From assembly GCA_965249035.1 (NCBI GenBank), contig CBDFKV010000007.1, forward strand, positions 62,001 through 126,000: a stretch of 64,000 nt of DNA, in the 5' to 3' direction. The number at the start of each line of letters is the position of its first letter. The stretch's first letter is position 1. Made by a program: the position numbers and the translations under genes. The notes beneath the pieces were generated by a model, which was given only the letters and a program-made list of their open reading frames with translations, was not told the origin of the DNA and did not search any database. Origin of the DNA: CBDFKV01 sp965249035. Lineage in GTDB: Bacteria; Pseudomonadota; Gammaproteobacteria; Arenicellales; Poriferihabitantaceae. Of this stretch, positions 35,621 through 44,599 are shown piece after piece.

Positions 35621-36021
35621 ATTATTTCCTTTAGATTTAGATATACAACTCAATAATCCGGCTAATTAGTCAGCATATTAGGTCAAAATATATCGGAAAT
35701 CGAATATATGATTGGGTCTCACAATACTAATGTCCTAGCTATACAAGCCCTCAATCACTGCGATTCAAGTAGCGATATCTTCTGCGCGAATACGTATAGG
35801 GCCGACTAAAACTCGTGTTGGGTGCAAGTATAACACTAATAATACTATGGTTAAGTAGGGCAAAAATTAGAGAAATGAGGAACAATATCGATAATAATCT
35901 GGCGCGTATTTTGATCAAATATGCACTGGTCGTCGCGAGCGTAGCGTGGTGATCTGTTGGATTGAAGCGCGTTATAAAGATTGCCGCGTCGCTGCGCTCC
36001 TCGCAATGACGGGGTTTTAGG
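35621..36021. other. Intergenic stretch with REP-like palindromes
   Basis: About 400 bases without a convincing gene. The first 300 bases are AT-rich, and I see no second attC-like site in front of the cassette ORF. From about 35928 there are two GC-rich arms in opposite orientation, including ATTGC at 35980-35984 and GCAAT at 36003-36007 around CGCGTCGCTGCG. This resembles the short palindromic repeats common between bacterial genes. No other copy was seen in the window. Confidence 0.55.
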
Positions 36022-36238
36022 GCTATTGGGTCAAAGAAATAAACAGCTCAGGCAGCTTTTCCGGGAGGCGATTGACGTGGTCGATTATCGTATAGCGATT
36101 GCCAAATATATGGCTGACGTAGTCATCGGCATTGGGGTCTAGGGTGATGCAGTAGCTGAACACGTTACTCTGTTTCAATTCGAGTACGGCTCGTCGCGCG
36201 TCTTCGGTAAGATAATCAGCACCTTTGGCATCAATAGG
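36022..36238 (-). pseudogene. Second copy of the cbbO 3' end
   Basis: The minus strand encodes the last 70 residues and stop of CbbO (from IDAK to FISLTQ). It differs from the intact gene (37798-40092) at about 25 bases but at only one residue (Gly for Asp). Similarity begins at the stop codon and ends abruptly upstream of the IDAK codons. The reading frame is open but has no start region or ribosome site of its own. It flanks the SGNH hydrolase gene on the side away from cbbO. Confidence 0.88.
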
Positions 36239-36307
36239 ATTAGGCACCAAAAACGCTTTAGTATTAAGGGTTGCGTATGGCTCATTTTTTGATAATTGGG
36301 CTTTTTA

Positions 36308-37693
36308 CTAGTCGAGAAGCAACAAAACTCCTGGTAACCAACCTATGTCATTGATATCCATGTCTATATAGTCGGGTATCCCATCCTTATCTTTGTCTTC
36401 GCTAATCTGATCTTTGGTTAATATCCCATCATTGTTATCGTCTGGGTCAAGGTAGTTCTTTATACCGTCACCGTCCGTATCAGTATTTCTACCTTCAGAT
36501 GCTGAGGAGAGTCCATCTCCGTCATGGTCTATTGGCGGAAAAATCCAATTATTGGTCTTCATGGCTCGAAACCATTCTTGTGCCATCAAACCATCACCTC
36601 TATCAGAGACATGCAGGCCATCGCCAGAATGTGGCCAACCGTTACTAATCATTTTATTGTACTGATCAGCGAATGTTAATTCTTGCGATGAAAACATGCT
36701 CCTAAGAGCACTGTTGTAACTTTCAATGCCTCCAATTTTTGTGTTTGGGGTGATTGTTGCCATAACTGGTGGAATTCCTCGACTTCTGGCTTTTTCTGCC
36801 ATCGTCCTCATGTTTGATGCCGTCGAGTTTGGGCTCAAGCCTTGATATCGATCGTTGGCACCAAACATGATTAAGATACAATTCGCATCAGAATGGTCTG
36901 AGATAACGCCGTCAATGCGGGATACTCCATTATAACTTCTATCCCCGGGATAGCCACGTTTGTAAACACTTGGGCTAGGGCTGACGGAACCAAGATAAGA
37001 TCTGAGTTCTCCTGTATATCCATCACTATTCCAAGTTTGGCCTGACGAATTTCTTTTCAAACCGTATGTGATGCTGTCGCCAAAAGCTATGCATCTAATT
37101 GGGTCTGTGATCCATCGTTCACTTATCGAAGAATAGAAGCTCCTAACAGACGGTCGCAGGGATTTTGGGGGGGGAAATGCTTTGTCTTCTTTGTCCAAGA
37201 TTTCTCCTGAACTGGAAAACTTCACACTTTTTTCTACTACATCATTACCGGTATTTCGATACCAAACAAGCTCAGCACCCCCATCAGCTCGTTCAATTAA
37301 CTGTGGACTCATATCAGGAACATCATTTTCGTGATGAGCCATATTAATTTTGGAAAAACTAGCGCCTTTCCAGTGGCTGAAATAAACATTATCATCACTT
37401 GTCGCTGTTTTTGTCGACACCCAAGCAATCAAAGGTGTGCCATCAACTAAAACTGCTGTTGGCCCAAGTTCTGAATACATTTCTGTATGTAAGGTTCCGG
37501 TGTTTTCTATGACACCATCGACCCTATACTCAAAAAGAATTCTGCCCCTGTTCTCGTCAAGCTTTAGGACAAAAACCCACGATCTGTTTTCATATGCCAG
37601 TTTTATGGGCTCTGGTGGACTGAAGAAATCACCAGCAAACGACATATTGCTGGTTAGTAAAAATACAGAAAGTATAAAAAATACATTTTGCAT
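36308..37693 (-). CDS. Secreted SGNH/GDSL hydrolase with calcium-binding repeats
   Basis: 461-residue protein. Residues 1-20 are a signal peptide. Residues ~22-190 are an uncharacterised beta-rich region. Residues ~195-385 are an SGNH hydrolase domain with block I FGDSITYG, block II Gly in GYPGDRS, block III FGANDRY and block V DGLHVSD. Aspartate-rich repeats follow (DHDGDGL, DTDGDGI, DKDKDGIPD), like thrombospondin type 3 calcium sites, and the protein ends in a short hydrophobic tail (WLPGVLLLLD). It probably deacylates a surface or extracellular glycan. It is AT-richer than cbbO and sits between cbbO and a copy of the cbbO 3' end, which suggests acquisition. Confidence 0.82.
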   Translation of the reverse strand: MQNVFFILSVFLLTSNMSFAGDFFSPPEPIKLAYENRSWVFVLKLDENRGRILFEYRVDGVIENTGTLHTEMYSELGPTAVLVDGTPLIAWVSTKTATSDDNVYFSHWKGASFSKINMAHHENDVPDMSPQLIERADGGAELVWYRNTGNDVVEKSVKFSSSGEILDKEDKAFPPPKSLRPSVRSFYSSISERWITDPIRCIAFGDSITYGLKRNSSGQTWNSDGYTGELRSYLGSVSPSPSVYKRGYPGDRSYNGVSRIDGVISDHSDANCILIMFGANDRYQGLSPNSTASNMRTMAEKARSRGIPPVMATITPNTKIGGIESYNSALRSMFSSQELTFADQYNKMISNGWPHSGDGLHVSDRGDGLMAQEWFRAMKTNNWIFPPIDHDGDGLSSASEGRNTDTDGDGIKNYLDPDDNNDGILTKDQISEDKDKDGIPDYIDMDINDIGWLPGVLLLLD

Positions 37694-37797
37694 ATATTTT
37701 GCCCGTCCGATGGACTGATTTAACCCGCAAAGACCATTACATCATACTTGTCAACCACATCATTATAGGTGGTGACAGATTAAAATGGAAATATTCC

Positions 37798-40092
37798 CTA
37801 CTGGGTCAAAGAAATAAATAGCTCAGGCAGCTTTTCCGGCAGGCGGTTGACATGGTCGATGATGGTGTACCGATTACCAAAAATATGGCTGACGTAATCA
37901 TCAGCATTGGGGTCTAGGGTGATGCAGTAGCTGAACACGTTACTCTGTTTCAATTCGAGTACCGCCCGCCGTGCGTCTTCAGTCAGATAATCAGCGTCTT
38001 TGGCGTCGATATCAGACGGTTCGCCATCGGTGAGGATGAGCAGCAGTTTTTTGTCTGTTTTCTGGAAGTCGAGATAATGCCCCGCATGGCGAATTGCTGC
38101 GCCCATACGGGTGGAATAGCCAGCTTCCATCGCTGCAATTCGGGCCTTAACTACGTCGCCCCAGGATTCGTTAAAGCCTTTGATGTGCTGGTAGCGAACT
38201 TCGTGGCGGGTGTTGGAATAAAAGCCAGCGATGGCAAAGGGATCGCCCAGGTTTTCAATCGCCCAGGCCAGTATTGATACGGCTTCCTGACTCAACTCCA
38301 GTATGGTTTGGTCGCTATTGGCTGGCTTTTCTGCCAGTGATGCTGATAAATCCAACAGCAGATAGACGGATAAATCGCGGTCATCGTGGCGATGACTCAT
38401 GTTGATGCGTGGGTCAGGGTGATTATTAGCCTTGTAGTCGATCAGCGAGCGCAAGGCAACGTCGAGATCCAATTCAGAGCCTTCTTCCTGATAACGCACG
38501 CGCACAAAATTCTGTGGCTTGAGTAAGTCAAATAATTGCTTTAGCCGCTTTGCCAGCGCGCTGTGTTTAGCCAGTAATTTATCAATATCTTCAGCTGCGC
38601 CAGAGGGGTGCAGCGATTCGTACAAACTCACCCAGTCGGGCTGATAACTTTGGCTGAGGTAATCCCATTCCGGGTAATGACGTGGTGGCAAGCTATTTTG
38701 CTTGTCGTCATTTTGCTTATCGCGGAGATCTTCAAATTCTTCTTCGTCATCGCTGGCTTCGATATAAATCCACAAGTGACGGTTATCGTCGCGGAAGGTG
38801 ATCTCGGTATTATCAAAATACATTTTTGCTGCTTGGTCTTCTTGACGGCGGCTGCGAGCAATGAATGAGATGGCTATATTGACGATATCTTTAGTCTGCG
38901 TAATTTCCTCTCGCATGAGCTGGTGAAATTGTTCAGCGCAGGCAATGATGTCCGGGTTGGAATAGCCATGATCAGGATTTAATATCGCCCAAGACAGCAT
39001 CGTCATGCGGTGACGAATACACGAGTATTGGCTTGAATCGCAGTCGTCTTCACCCGGAGCCGGATGCAAACCCAGCCATAGGCGGCGCAGGCCTGGATAG
39101 TTTTGCATCGCTAGATACTCAACCCGGCAATCTTCAAGCGTTTCCACCGCGTAGCGCTGAAATGGGCTGAAGTTATCCGCTATCTGCTGGGTGGTGAACT
39201 GGCGGTGCGCGGCAATGTGAGCGAGCAGAGCTCGATAGCGATCGATGCCAGAGATATCCTGATGATCATCATACACGTCAGGCACCCGAATGCCGACTTC
39301 ATCAAAGTGCGGGCGCACGTGTTCGGAGACATCGAAGCCTTGTGAATAGGGCACCAAACTGGTGTGTTCACGCCATAGGGCTTGCAAATAGAGGTCTAAC
39401 TTGCGTTCACTGTCGCTGAATAAAGTGCCGTGGCGTTCGCGCTGAAAAATGGCTTTTGAGTCGGCCAGCACCAACGCAAAATAATCGCGCTGTTGGTCGG
39501 GGTGATCGGGGTAATGCTTGATCCCGTGTTGTACCCAGTTTCTGATCCCTTCAATCGACAAATTGTTGAGCAAAAAAGCAGATTGCTCCAAGAATTTGGG
39601 TAAGCCGGGGCTGGGTATGGTGGTATGAAAACCATGAATCGAGCCAGTGGTGGCATCCATCAGCTCAAAAAACACATCGAGATAATGTTGCAGTTGTTTT
39701 TTGCTGCCTAAACGTCGCGCCGCTTCAGGCAAGGTTTGTAAAAATAGGGGGATGGTTTTGCCATTGGGGCTGCGCGAAATGCGCCATACTGCCTGCGACA
39801 GTGTTTTAATGACGGGCTCGCCGAGCTTGTCAGCGATTTGCGGGATCTCTTCCAGAAAGGCGATGACCGGGTCAACGCCGCGGCCGATCATGCACACCAG
39901 TGAGGCACCATCAAGATAGTCTTTAACGCCTTGCTCGGACAGCAAACTGGTCGCTTCTTCGATACAACCATCAAAGATATCGTCTATCTCGCTAAAGCTG
40001 CAATTAAATTGCGAGCGATAGGTCGCAGCAAGCTGTTTGCGCTCTTCGGCGGTTTTCATTAGATGTTGATGATGATCAGCAGTAATCGGCAA
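37798..40092 (-). CDS. cbbO: RuBisCO activase adaptor CbbO (VWA protein)
   Basis: 764-residue protein. The long helical N-terminal region is typical of the CbbO/NorD family. An acidic stretch (SDDEEEFEDLRD) lies near the middle. A C-terminal von Willebrand A domain has the metal-site motif DLSAS. CbbO binds RuBisCO and couples it to the CbbQ ring, which removes inhibitory sugar phosphates. It starts one base after the end of cbbQ. NorD of nitric oxide reductase operons is a relative, but the cbbM-cbbQ-cbbO order settles the name. Confidence 0.92.
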   Translation of the reverse strand: MPITADHHQHLMKTAEERKQLAATYRSQFNCSFSEIDDIFDGCIEEATSLLSEQGVKDYLDGASLVCMIGRGVDPVIAFLEEIPQIADKLGEPVIKTLSQAVWRISRSPNGKTIPLFLQTLPEAARRLGSKKQLQHYLDVFFELMDATTGSIHGFHTTIPSPGLPKFLEQSAFLLNNLSIEGIRNWVQHGIKHYPDHPDQQRDYFALVLADSKAIFQRERHGTLFSDSERKLDLYLQALWREHTSLVPYSQGFDVSEHVRPHFDEVGIRVPDVYDDHQDISGIDRYRALLAHIAAHRQFTTQQIADNFSPFQRYAVETLEDCRVEYLAMQNYPGLRRLWLGLHPAPGEDDCDSSQYSCIRHRMTMLSWAILNPDHGYSNPDIIACAEQFHQLMREEITQTKDIVNIAISFIARSRRQEDQAAKMYFDNTEITFRDDNRHLWIYIEASDDEEEFEDLRDKQNDDKQNSLPPRHYPEWDYLSQSYQPDWVSLYESLHPSGAAEDIDKLLAKHSALAKRLKQLFDLLKPQNFVRVRYQEEGSELDLDVALRSLIDYKANNHPDPRINMSHRHDDRDLSVYLLLDLSASLAEKPANSDQTILELSQEAVSILAWAIENLGDPFAIAGFYSNTRHEVRYQHIKGFNESWGDVVKARIAAMEAGYSTRMGAAIRHAGHYLDFQKTDKKLLLILTDGEPSDIDAKDADYLTEDARRAVLELKQSNVFSYCITLDPNADDYVSHIFGNRYTIIDHVNRLPEKLPELFISLTQ

Positions 40093-40902
40093 TTAAAAGC
40101 CTAGTGCATCAATCGCACTATCCAAGGTCTCACGGATATCCGCGTCATCCGTGATCGGCCGTACCAAAGCCATTTTGCAGGCGGCAACCGGTGCAACACC
40201 TTGATTCATCAGCTCAGCAGCATAGACCAACAGACGGGTAGAAATACCCTCGTCCAAGCCGTGGCCTTTAAGATTACGTGCAGTGTGGGCTATCTTCACC
40301 AGCTTGCCTGCTATCTTGGCATCAATGCCTGTTTCTTGGGTGATGATGGTGATTTCAACGTCTTCTGGCGCGTAGTCAAAATCGAGCGCAGCAAAGCGTT
40401 GTTTGGTCGATTGCTTTAAATCTTTCATCAGGCTTTGGTAGCCCGGGTTGTAAGAAATCACCAGCTGAAAGTCAGGGTGTGCTGAAATCAGCTCACCTTT
40501 TTTATCCAAGGGAAGGGTGCGGCGGTGATCAGTCAGCGGGTGGATGACCACGGTCGTATCTTGTCGCGCCTCAACCACTTCATCCAAATAACAGATCGCA
40601 CCAATTCTGGCAGCGGTGGTGAGCGGGCCGTCCAGCCAACGCGTGCCGTCTGCATCCAATAAATAACGGCCGACTAAGTCAGAGGCAGTCATGTCTTCGT
40701 TACAGGCGACAGTGATTAGCGGTTTTTTCAAGCGCCACGCCATGTGTTCTATAAAGCGCGATTTGCCACAACCAGTCGGTCCTTTAACCATCATGGGGAT
40801 GCGCGAGGCATAAGCAGCTTGATACAACTCTACTTCATCGGCCTGTGCAAGGTAAAACGGCTCTTTCTCGACGAGGTATTGCTCTGTGATTGGTTTATTC
40901 AT
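40093..40902 (-). CDS. cbbQ: RuBisCO activase AAA+ ATPase CbbQ
   Basis: 269-residue MoxR-type AAA+ protein. Walker A is GPTGCGKS at residues 41-48 and Walker B is AICYLDEV; sensor and arginine-finger region follow (VISYNPGY, STKQRFAAL). It forms hexamers that work with CbbO to reactivate RuBisCO. It follows cbbM on the same strand with a terminator-like hairpin between them, so full-length transcripts are probably fewer than for cbbM. Confidence 0.93.
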   Translation of the reverse strand: MNKPITEQYLVEKEPFYLAQADEVELYQAAYASRIPMMVKGPTGCGKSRFIEHMAWRLKKPLITVACNEDMTASDLVGRYLLDADGTRWLDGPLTTAARIGAICYLDEVVEARQDTTVVIHPLTDHRRTLPLDKKGELISAHPDFQLVISYNPGYQSLMKDLKQSTKQRFAALDFDYAPEDVEITIITQETGIDAKIAGKLVKIAHTARNLKGHGLDEGISTRLLVYAAELMNQGVAPVAACKMALVRPITDDADIRETLDSAIDALGF

Positions 40903-40940
40903 GGGTAGTCAGGATGATTAAGGTAGATACAAATTAACAA

Positions 40941-40978
40941 AAAAGCCTCCGCCAACCTGGAGGTCTGCGGAGGCTTTT
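40941..40978 (-). terminator. Terminator/attenuator between cbbM and cbbQ
   Basis: A 12-bp stem (AAAAGCCTCCGC at 40941-40952 against 40967-40978) around a 14-base loop, with a T-run on the minus strand. It lies about 60 bases after the cbbM stop and ahead of cbbQ. It would end most cbbM transcripts and let a fraction continue into cbbQO. Confidence 0.85.
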
Positions 40979-41000
40979 AGGGTTAGCTCAGTGTCGCGCC

Positions 41001-42386
41001 TTACTTGTGAACGCCAAGCTTTTCGCGCCAGCCTGGAAAGATGCTATCAGCATCACCTGGGAATGACTCAAATGCACGGGCGAATTCTTGGTGATCTTTA
41101 GCGAATTCGATCGGATCAGCGCCGCTTTTCCAGCACTCAAACGATTGGCGCAAGGAAATCGCACCCGCCGCCGGGCTGTCGATGTGGCCGTAAGCACCAC
41201 CGCCAGAGGTATTAATGACGTTACCATGGCCCAAGTTTTCGAAAAAGCCGGGTAAGCGTAGTGCATTCATACCGCCTGAAATGATGGGAGTCGTTGGCTT
41301 CATACCATACCATTTCTGATAGTAAATTGGCCCTTGGCATTCATCGCGTTCAATCATATAGGCGATGATTTTATCTTCGTTGCCACCTTCCATTTTGCCG
41401 TAGCCCATGGTGCCAACGTGGATGCCAGAAGCACCTTGCAGACGAGACATTTTCGCCAGTACAAACGCAGTATAACCGCGGTTAGACGAAGGCGAGGTTA
41501 CCGCGCCGTGGCCAGCACGATGATAATGTAAATACTGACCAGGGTACTGACGACGCGCTGTCGTCACCATGCCTGGGCCGCCCACATAGCCATCCACCAA
41601 GAATGCGACTTTATCAGCGTCTTCAGCAAACGTTTCCAAAATGAAATCGGCACGAGCGCACATTTCAAAGTGGTCGTCTGCAGTGATGTTAGCGGAAAAT
41701 AATTTAGCCTCGCCGGTCTCATCTTGAGCGCGTTTCATCGCATCGGCAACGAGTGGGTAGACTTGTTTAGCAGGGCAAAAAGTTTGGTTGCCTTGAGGCT
41801 CATCATTCTTGATGAAGTCACCACCCAGCCAGAATTGATACGCCGCTTCAGCGAAGGGCTTTGGGCGCAAGCCAAGCTTTGGCTTGATGATGGTTCCAGC
41901 GATATAACCGCCGTCTTTTAACGGGCGTCCCAAAATACGCCACATGTCGGTGATGTCACGCGCAGGGCCATCAAACAATTGGATCGCGCGTTCTGGCACG
42001 AAGAAGTCAATAATCTTGCCGTATTCGATGTCACCCATGCCCTGATTATTGCCGATGACTAAGGTCAGAAATGACACAATCATCATACGGCCATCGGTCA
42101 TGTTTCGATCAAACAGCTCGATCGGATAGGCGATGCGCATATCTTCTTTGGCTTCATCAATGAAGTACACCAAGGCATCTACACCTTTGGTAAAGTCGTC
42201 GGTGGTGGACACCTCGACGTTGGTGCCAGTTGATGATTCAGCCGCGAAGTGGGCGGCTGCCTCTAGATAGCCGTGGCCAGCCACTGGTTTCATTTTATAG
42301 GCAACCAGTAGGTGCTTGCCGCCGTCCATCAAGTCTTGCTCGTTTAGCGTTAAATCAGAATAACGCGAAGATTGGTCTAATGCCAT
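41001..42386 (-). CDS. cbbM: Form II ribulose-bisphosphate carboxylase large subunit
   Basis: 461-residue form II RuBisCO. Catalytic Lys168 is in TIIKPKLGL. Carbamylated Lys193 is followed by Asp and Glu (FIKNDEP). The flexible loop has GYGKMEGG. Form II works without small subunits and suits high CO2 and low O2. There is no CbbR gene next to it. The neighbours cbbQ and cbbO encode its activase. No phosphoribulokinase is in the window, so autotrophy is likely but not shown here. Confidence 0.96.
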   Translation of the reverse strand: MALDQSSRYSDLTLNEQDLMDGGKHLLVAYKMKPVAGHGYLEAAAHFAAESSTGTNVEVSTTDDFTKGVDALVYFIDEAKEDMRIAYPIELFDRNMTDGRMMIVSFLTLVIGNNQGMGDIEYGKIIDFFVPERAIQLFDGPARDITDMWRILGRPLKDGGYIAGTIIKPKLGLRPKPFAEAAYQFWLGGDFIKNDEPQGNQTFCPAKQVYPLVADAMKRAQDETGEAKLFSANITADDHFEMCARADFILETFAEDADKVAFLVDGYVGGPGMVTTARRQYPGQYLHYHRAGHGAVTSPSSNRGYTAFVLAKMSRLQGASGIHVGTMGYGKMEGGNEDKIIAYMIERDECQGPIYYQKWYGMKPTTPIISGGMNALRLPGFFENLGHGNVINTSGGGAYGHIDSPAAGAISLRQSFECWKSGADPIEFAKDHQEFARAFESFPGDADSIFPGWREKLGVHK

Positions 42387-42428
42387 GGGTCGTTACCTCA
42401 GTCAGGTTATTTTTAAAATCTGGCCGAG

Positions 42429-42468
42429 AGTATAGAGCAGATAAACGATAAGGAAAACTAACGATAAG
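42429..42468 (-). promoter_or_regulatory. Candidate cbbM promoter with direct repeats
   Basis: On the minus strand, CTTATCGTT occurs twice 16 bases apart (42460-42468 and 42444-42452), followed by a possible -10 box TATACT (42429-42434), about 43 bases from the start codon. The -35 region is poor, which fits a promoter that needs an activator such as CbbR, but no LysR gene adjoins. Confidence 0.35.
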
Positions 42469-42504
42469 TGATACGAATTATAAAGATTTACTTATGCTTT
42501 TGGG

Positions 42505-42867
42505 CTACTGCTTGCTGGGGTCGTCGTGAAAGATGTAGCTGGTGGAGTAATCGCTGAACTCAAAATAGACCTTTTTTTCGTCCGCATCTCTGACGCCATT
42601 GAGGTTGGCATCCAAAATACCGTAACCAAAGCGATACGGGCGCTGAGCTTTGCCGCCGGTACTCACCGCAGTTGACAATTTGTCAATTTCCAGAAATCGT
42701 TTGATCAATTTATCACCTGCATAGATCTCGAGTATGCCATTGGTGCCGGTCCAGTTTTGCACAGCACGGCCAAACTTGTTCTGAGTTTCTTGAGTGCAAG
42801 ACTGTAGGCTAAGTCCCAGCAGTGCAGCTGTTGCAATAAAACCGGCTTTTTGTAGTTTATGAGTCAT
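42505..42867 (-). CDS. Small predicted lipoprotein of unknown function
   Basis: 120 residues. The N terminus is a lipoprotein signal with lipobox LSLQSC (Cys24). The mature part has a segment rich in Asp and Gly (LDANLNGVRDADEKK) that may be a loop in a beta domain. I do not recognise the family. It stands between cbbM and another small minus-strand gene with ~100-base gaps, so co-transcription is uncertain. Confidence 0.7.
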   Translation of the reverse strand: MTHKLQKAGFIATAALLGLSLQSCTQETQNKFGRAVQNWTGTNGILEIYAGDKLIKRFLEIDKLSTAVSTGGKAQRPYRFGYGILDANLNGVRDADEKKVYFEFSDYSTSYIFHDDPSKQ

Positions 42868-42976
42868 AATCAGATGGGTTGGTTGAGTGTGAGCTACTTG
42901 GCAGTAACGGAGGTTCTATTTTAAGCCACGTAATGCATATTTTGAGATAAATATTGCTAATCTACTACCACTCCGT

Positions 42977-43243
42977 CTATCGAGATTGCGTTTTGTGGTC
43001 AATCTTGTGGCTTTGAACATAAAAGTAAGCAGCCATTGCGATGGCACCTGGGCCAATTACCAATAGTACATAAAGCAGTGCCCATCGGCATAAGTCGCAC
43101 GCGGGCAAGAGCCAAGCAGCGTTGCCAGGGATGAGCAGGTAAACCAATAAGGCTGAGAACAGAATGCCACCAAACCCAGTAAGCATGGATAAATAGGCCA
43201 CGCTCGCGTGAACGGCGGCAATTCGTCGAAAAATGTTTGTCAC
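42977..43243 (-). CDS. Small membrane protein of unknown function
   Basis: 88 residues with two hydrophobic spans (about residues 16-37 and 51-76) separated by a short loop with two Cys (ACDLC). It starts with GTG, preceded by AAGGA. I do not recognise the family. Confidence 0.6.
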   Translation of the reverse strand: MTNIFRRIAAVHASVAYLSMLTGFGGILFSALLVYLLIPGNAAWLLPACDLCRWALLYVLLVIGPGAIAMAAYFYVQSHKIDHKTQSR

Positions 43244-43396
43244 AATCCAGTCCTTTGTAATTGATTGATACCCTCTATATGGAGCAGCAGAGCTGGGTTT
43301 TCAATGCGAAAGGCGAAAATCTGTAGGTAGCCTGTGTTCACCAATAATCGTCCTGATTAATTTCAGAATGAACTGTACTGTTTGTTACAATTATGA

Positions 43397-44572
43397 TTAG
43401 AAAAACCAGCTAAGTGTCAGTTTTAGAAAGTCATTATCTCGAAACGGATAGCTGAGATTGGTTTCAGCTACATGGCTAAACGCTTGGGCTTCTAAACTGA
43501 GCTTGGCTTGGTCAAATACTCGGCGGCTGGCTTCTAGGCGCAGGCTGGTGGAGTCATCATCGAGGTCAATGATGCCACCAGCCAGGATAGTGGTGCTTTC
43601 GACGTCATTAAACCCGAAGCGAGTGCCGACAAATAAGTCATTTTGCAGAAACACTGAGCGGGCATCGTCGCGCGAGTCTTGGTTGTATTCGGTGATTAAA
43701 CCTAGGTCGTAGCTGCCGTCGCTCATTCCGTATAGCGTGTATTCCAAGCCCGCTACGTAGGCAGAGTGATGGTTTTTTGAGCCTTCTTCGCGAATGGCTT
43801 CAAGTTTCCATAACCAAGCGTCTTGGGTGTATTGCAAGTCTAAACCGAGACGGTCTATTTGCGCGTAATAGGGCTGCAGGGTGTTTGGTGTGACTGATTG
43901 TGGCACCAACTGCGCTTCCCGTGCGGTACCAGAAAACCAGGATACCCCATAATCCATTTGCCCAGCGTAGCCACTATAGCGAAGGGCATAATCTATGTGC
44001 TGGTCCTCGACGACAGATTCGAATTGCGGGTTATCGGTATCAATGGGGAAAGGCAAGGCAAAGCGGCTTTGAGCGCCCAGATAGGCGCGCTCTCGAAATC
44101 CAGGTAAGACAAACAGGCTCACCGTCGATTGATCGAATATTCTGCTGAGTCGAATCAGAGGTTGGCCTAGCTTTTCTTCGCCATCCAGACCCTCTAAATG
44201 GTCGGTCTGATTAATGATATCGACCAAATGATTGGCTTCGGCAACCCCCCAAAATACTTTGCTGATACCTGCTTCCAATTCCCATTGATCAAACACCTTG
44301 ACGAGTTTTAGCTCGCGGATGTCAGCATGGCTGCGTTCATCATCGTGCTGATCCCATCGGTAGAACGGAATGAAGGTAAAATAAAGGTCTTGCTCATCAA
44401 CCGCATGGGTGATTTCAGCTTGTAAGCCGAGGCTGCCAATCGCTCGGTGTGTGCCTGACGGGCCATGCTGGGAAAATAATTGCAACTCGGTGTCTAGCTG
44501 CGAATTAACTTCAACTGCCCCAGCAGAGGTGAAAAACAAAGAGATCGATACGAGACAGCCGCGCCACAACAT
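43397..44572 (-). CDS. Predicted outer-membrane beta-barrel protein
   Basis: 391 residues: signal peptide ending at SAGA (about residue 19), alternating beta-strand pattern throughout, and a C-terminal Phe (LTLSWFF) as in outer-membrane proteins. It is the last of three minus-strand genes after an RND transporter and a LolA-like protein, a trio that occurs together in many gammaproteobacteria. It may receive material exported by the transporter. The exact family is not certain. Confidence 0.75.
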   Translation of the reverse strand: MLWRGCLVSISLFFTSAGAVEVNSQLDTELQLFSQHGPSGTHRAIGSLGLQAEITHAVDEQDLYFTFIPFYRWDQHDDERSHADIRELKLVKVFDQWELEAGISKVFWGVAEANHLVDIINQTDHLEGLDGEEKLGQPLIRLSRIFDQSTVSLFVLPGFRERAYLGAQSRFALPFPIDTDNPQFESVVEDQHIDYALRYSGYAGQMDYGVSWFSGTAREAQLVPQSVTPNTLQPYYAQIDRLGLDLQYTQDAWLWKLEAIREEGSKNHHSAYVAGLEYTLYGMSDGSYDLGLITEYNQDSRDDARSVFLQNDLFVGTRFGFNDVESTTILAGGIIDLDDDSTSLRLEASRRVFDQAKLSLEAQAFSHVAETNLSYPFRDNDFLKLTLSWFF

Positions 44573-44599
44573 AGGTTTAACTCCGTTCTAGAGGTAGAT

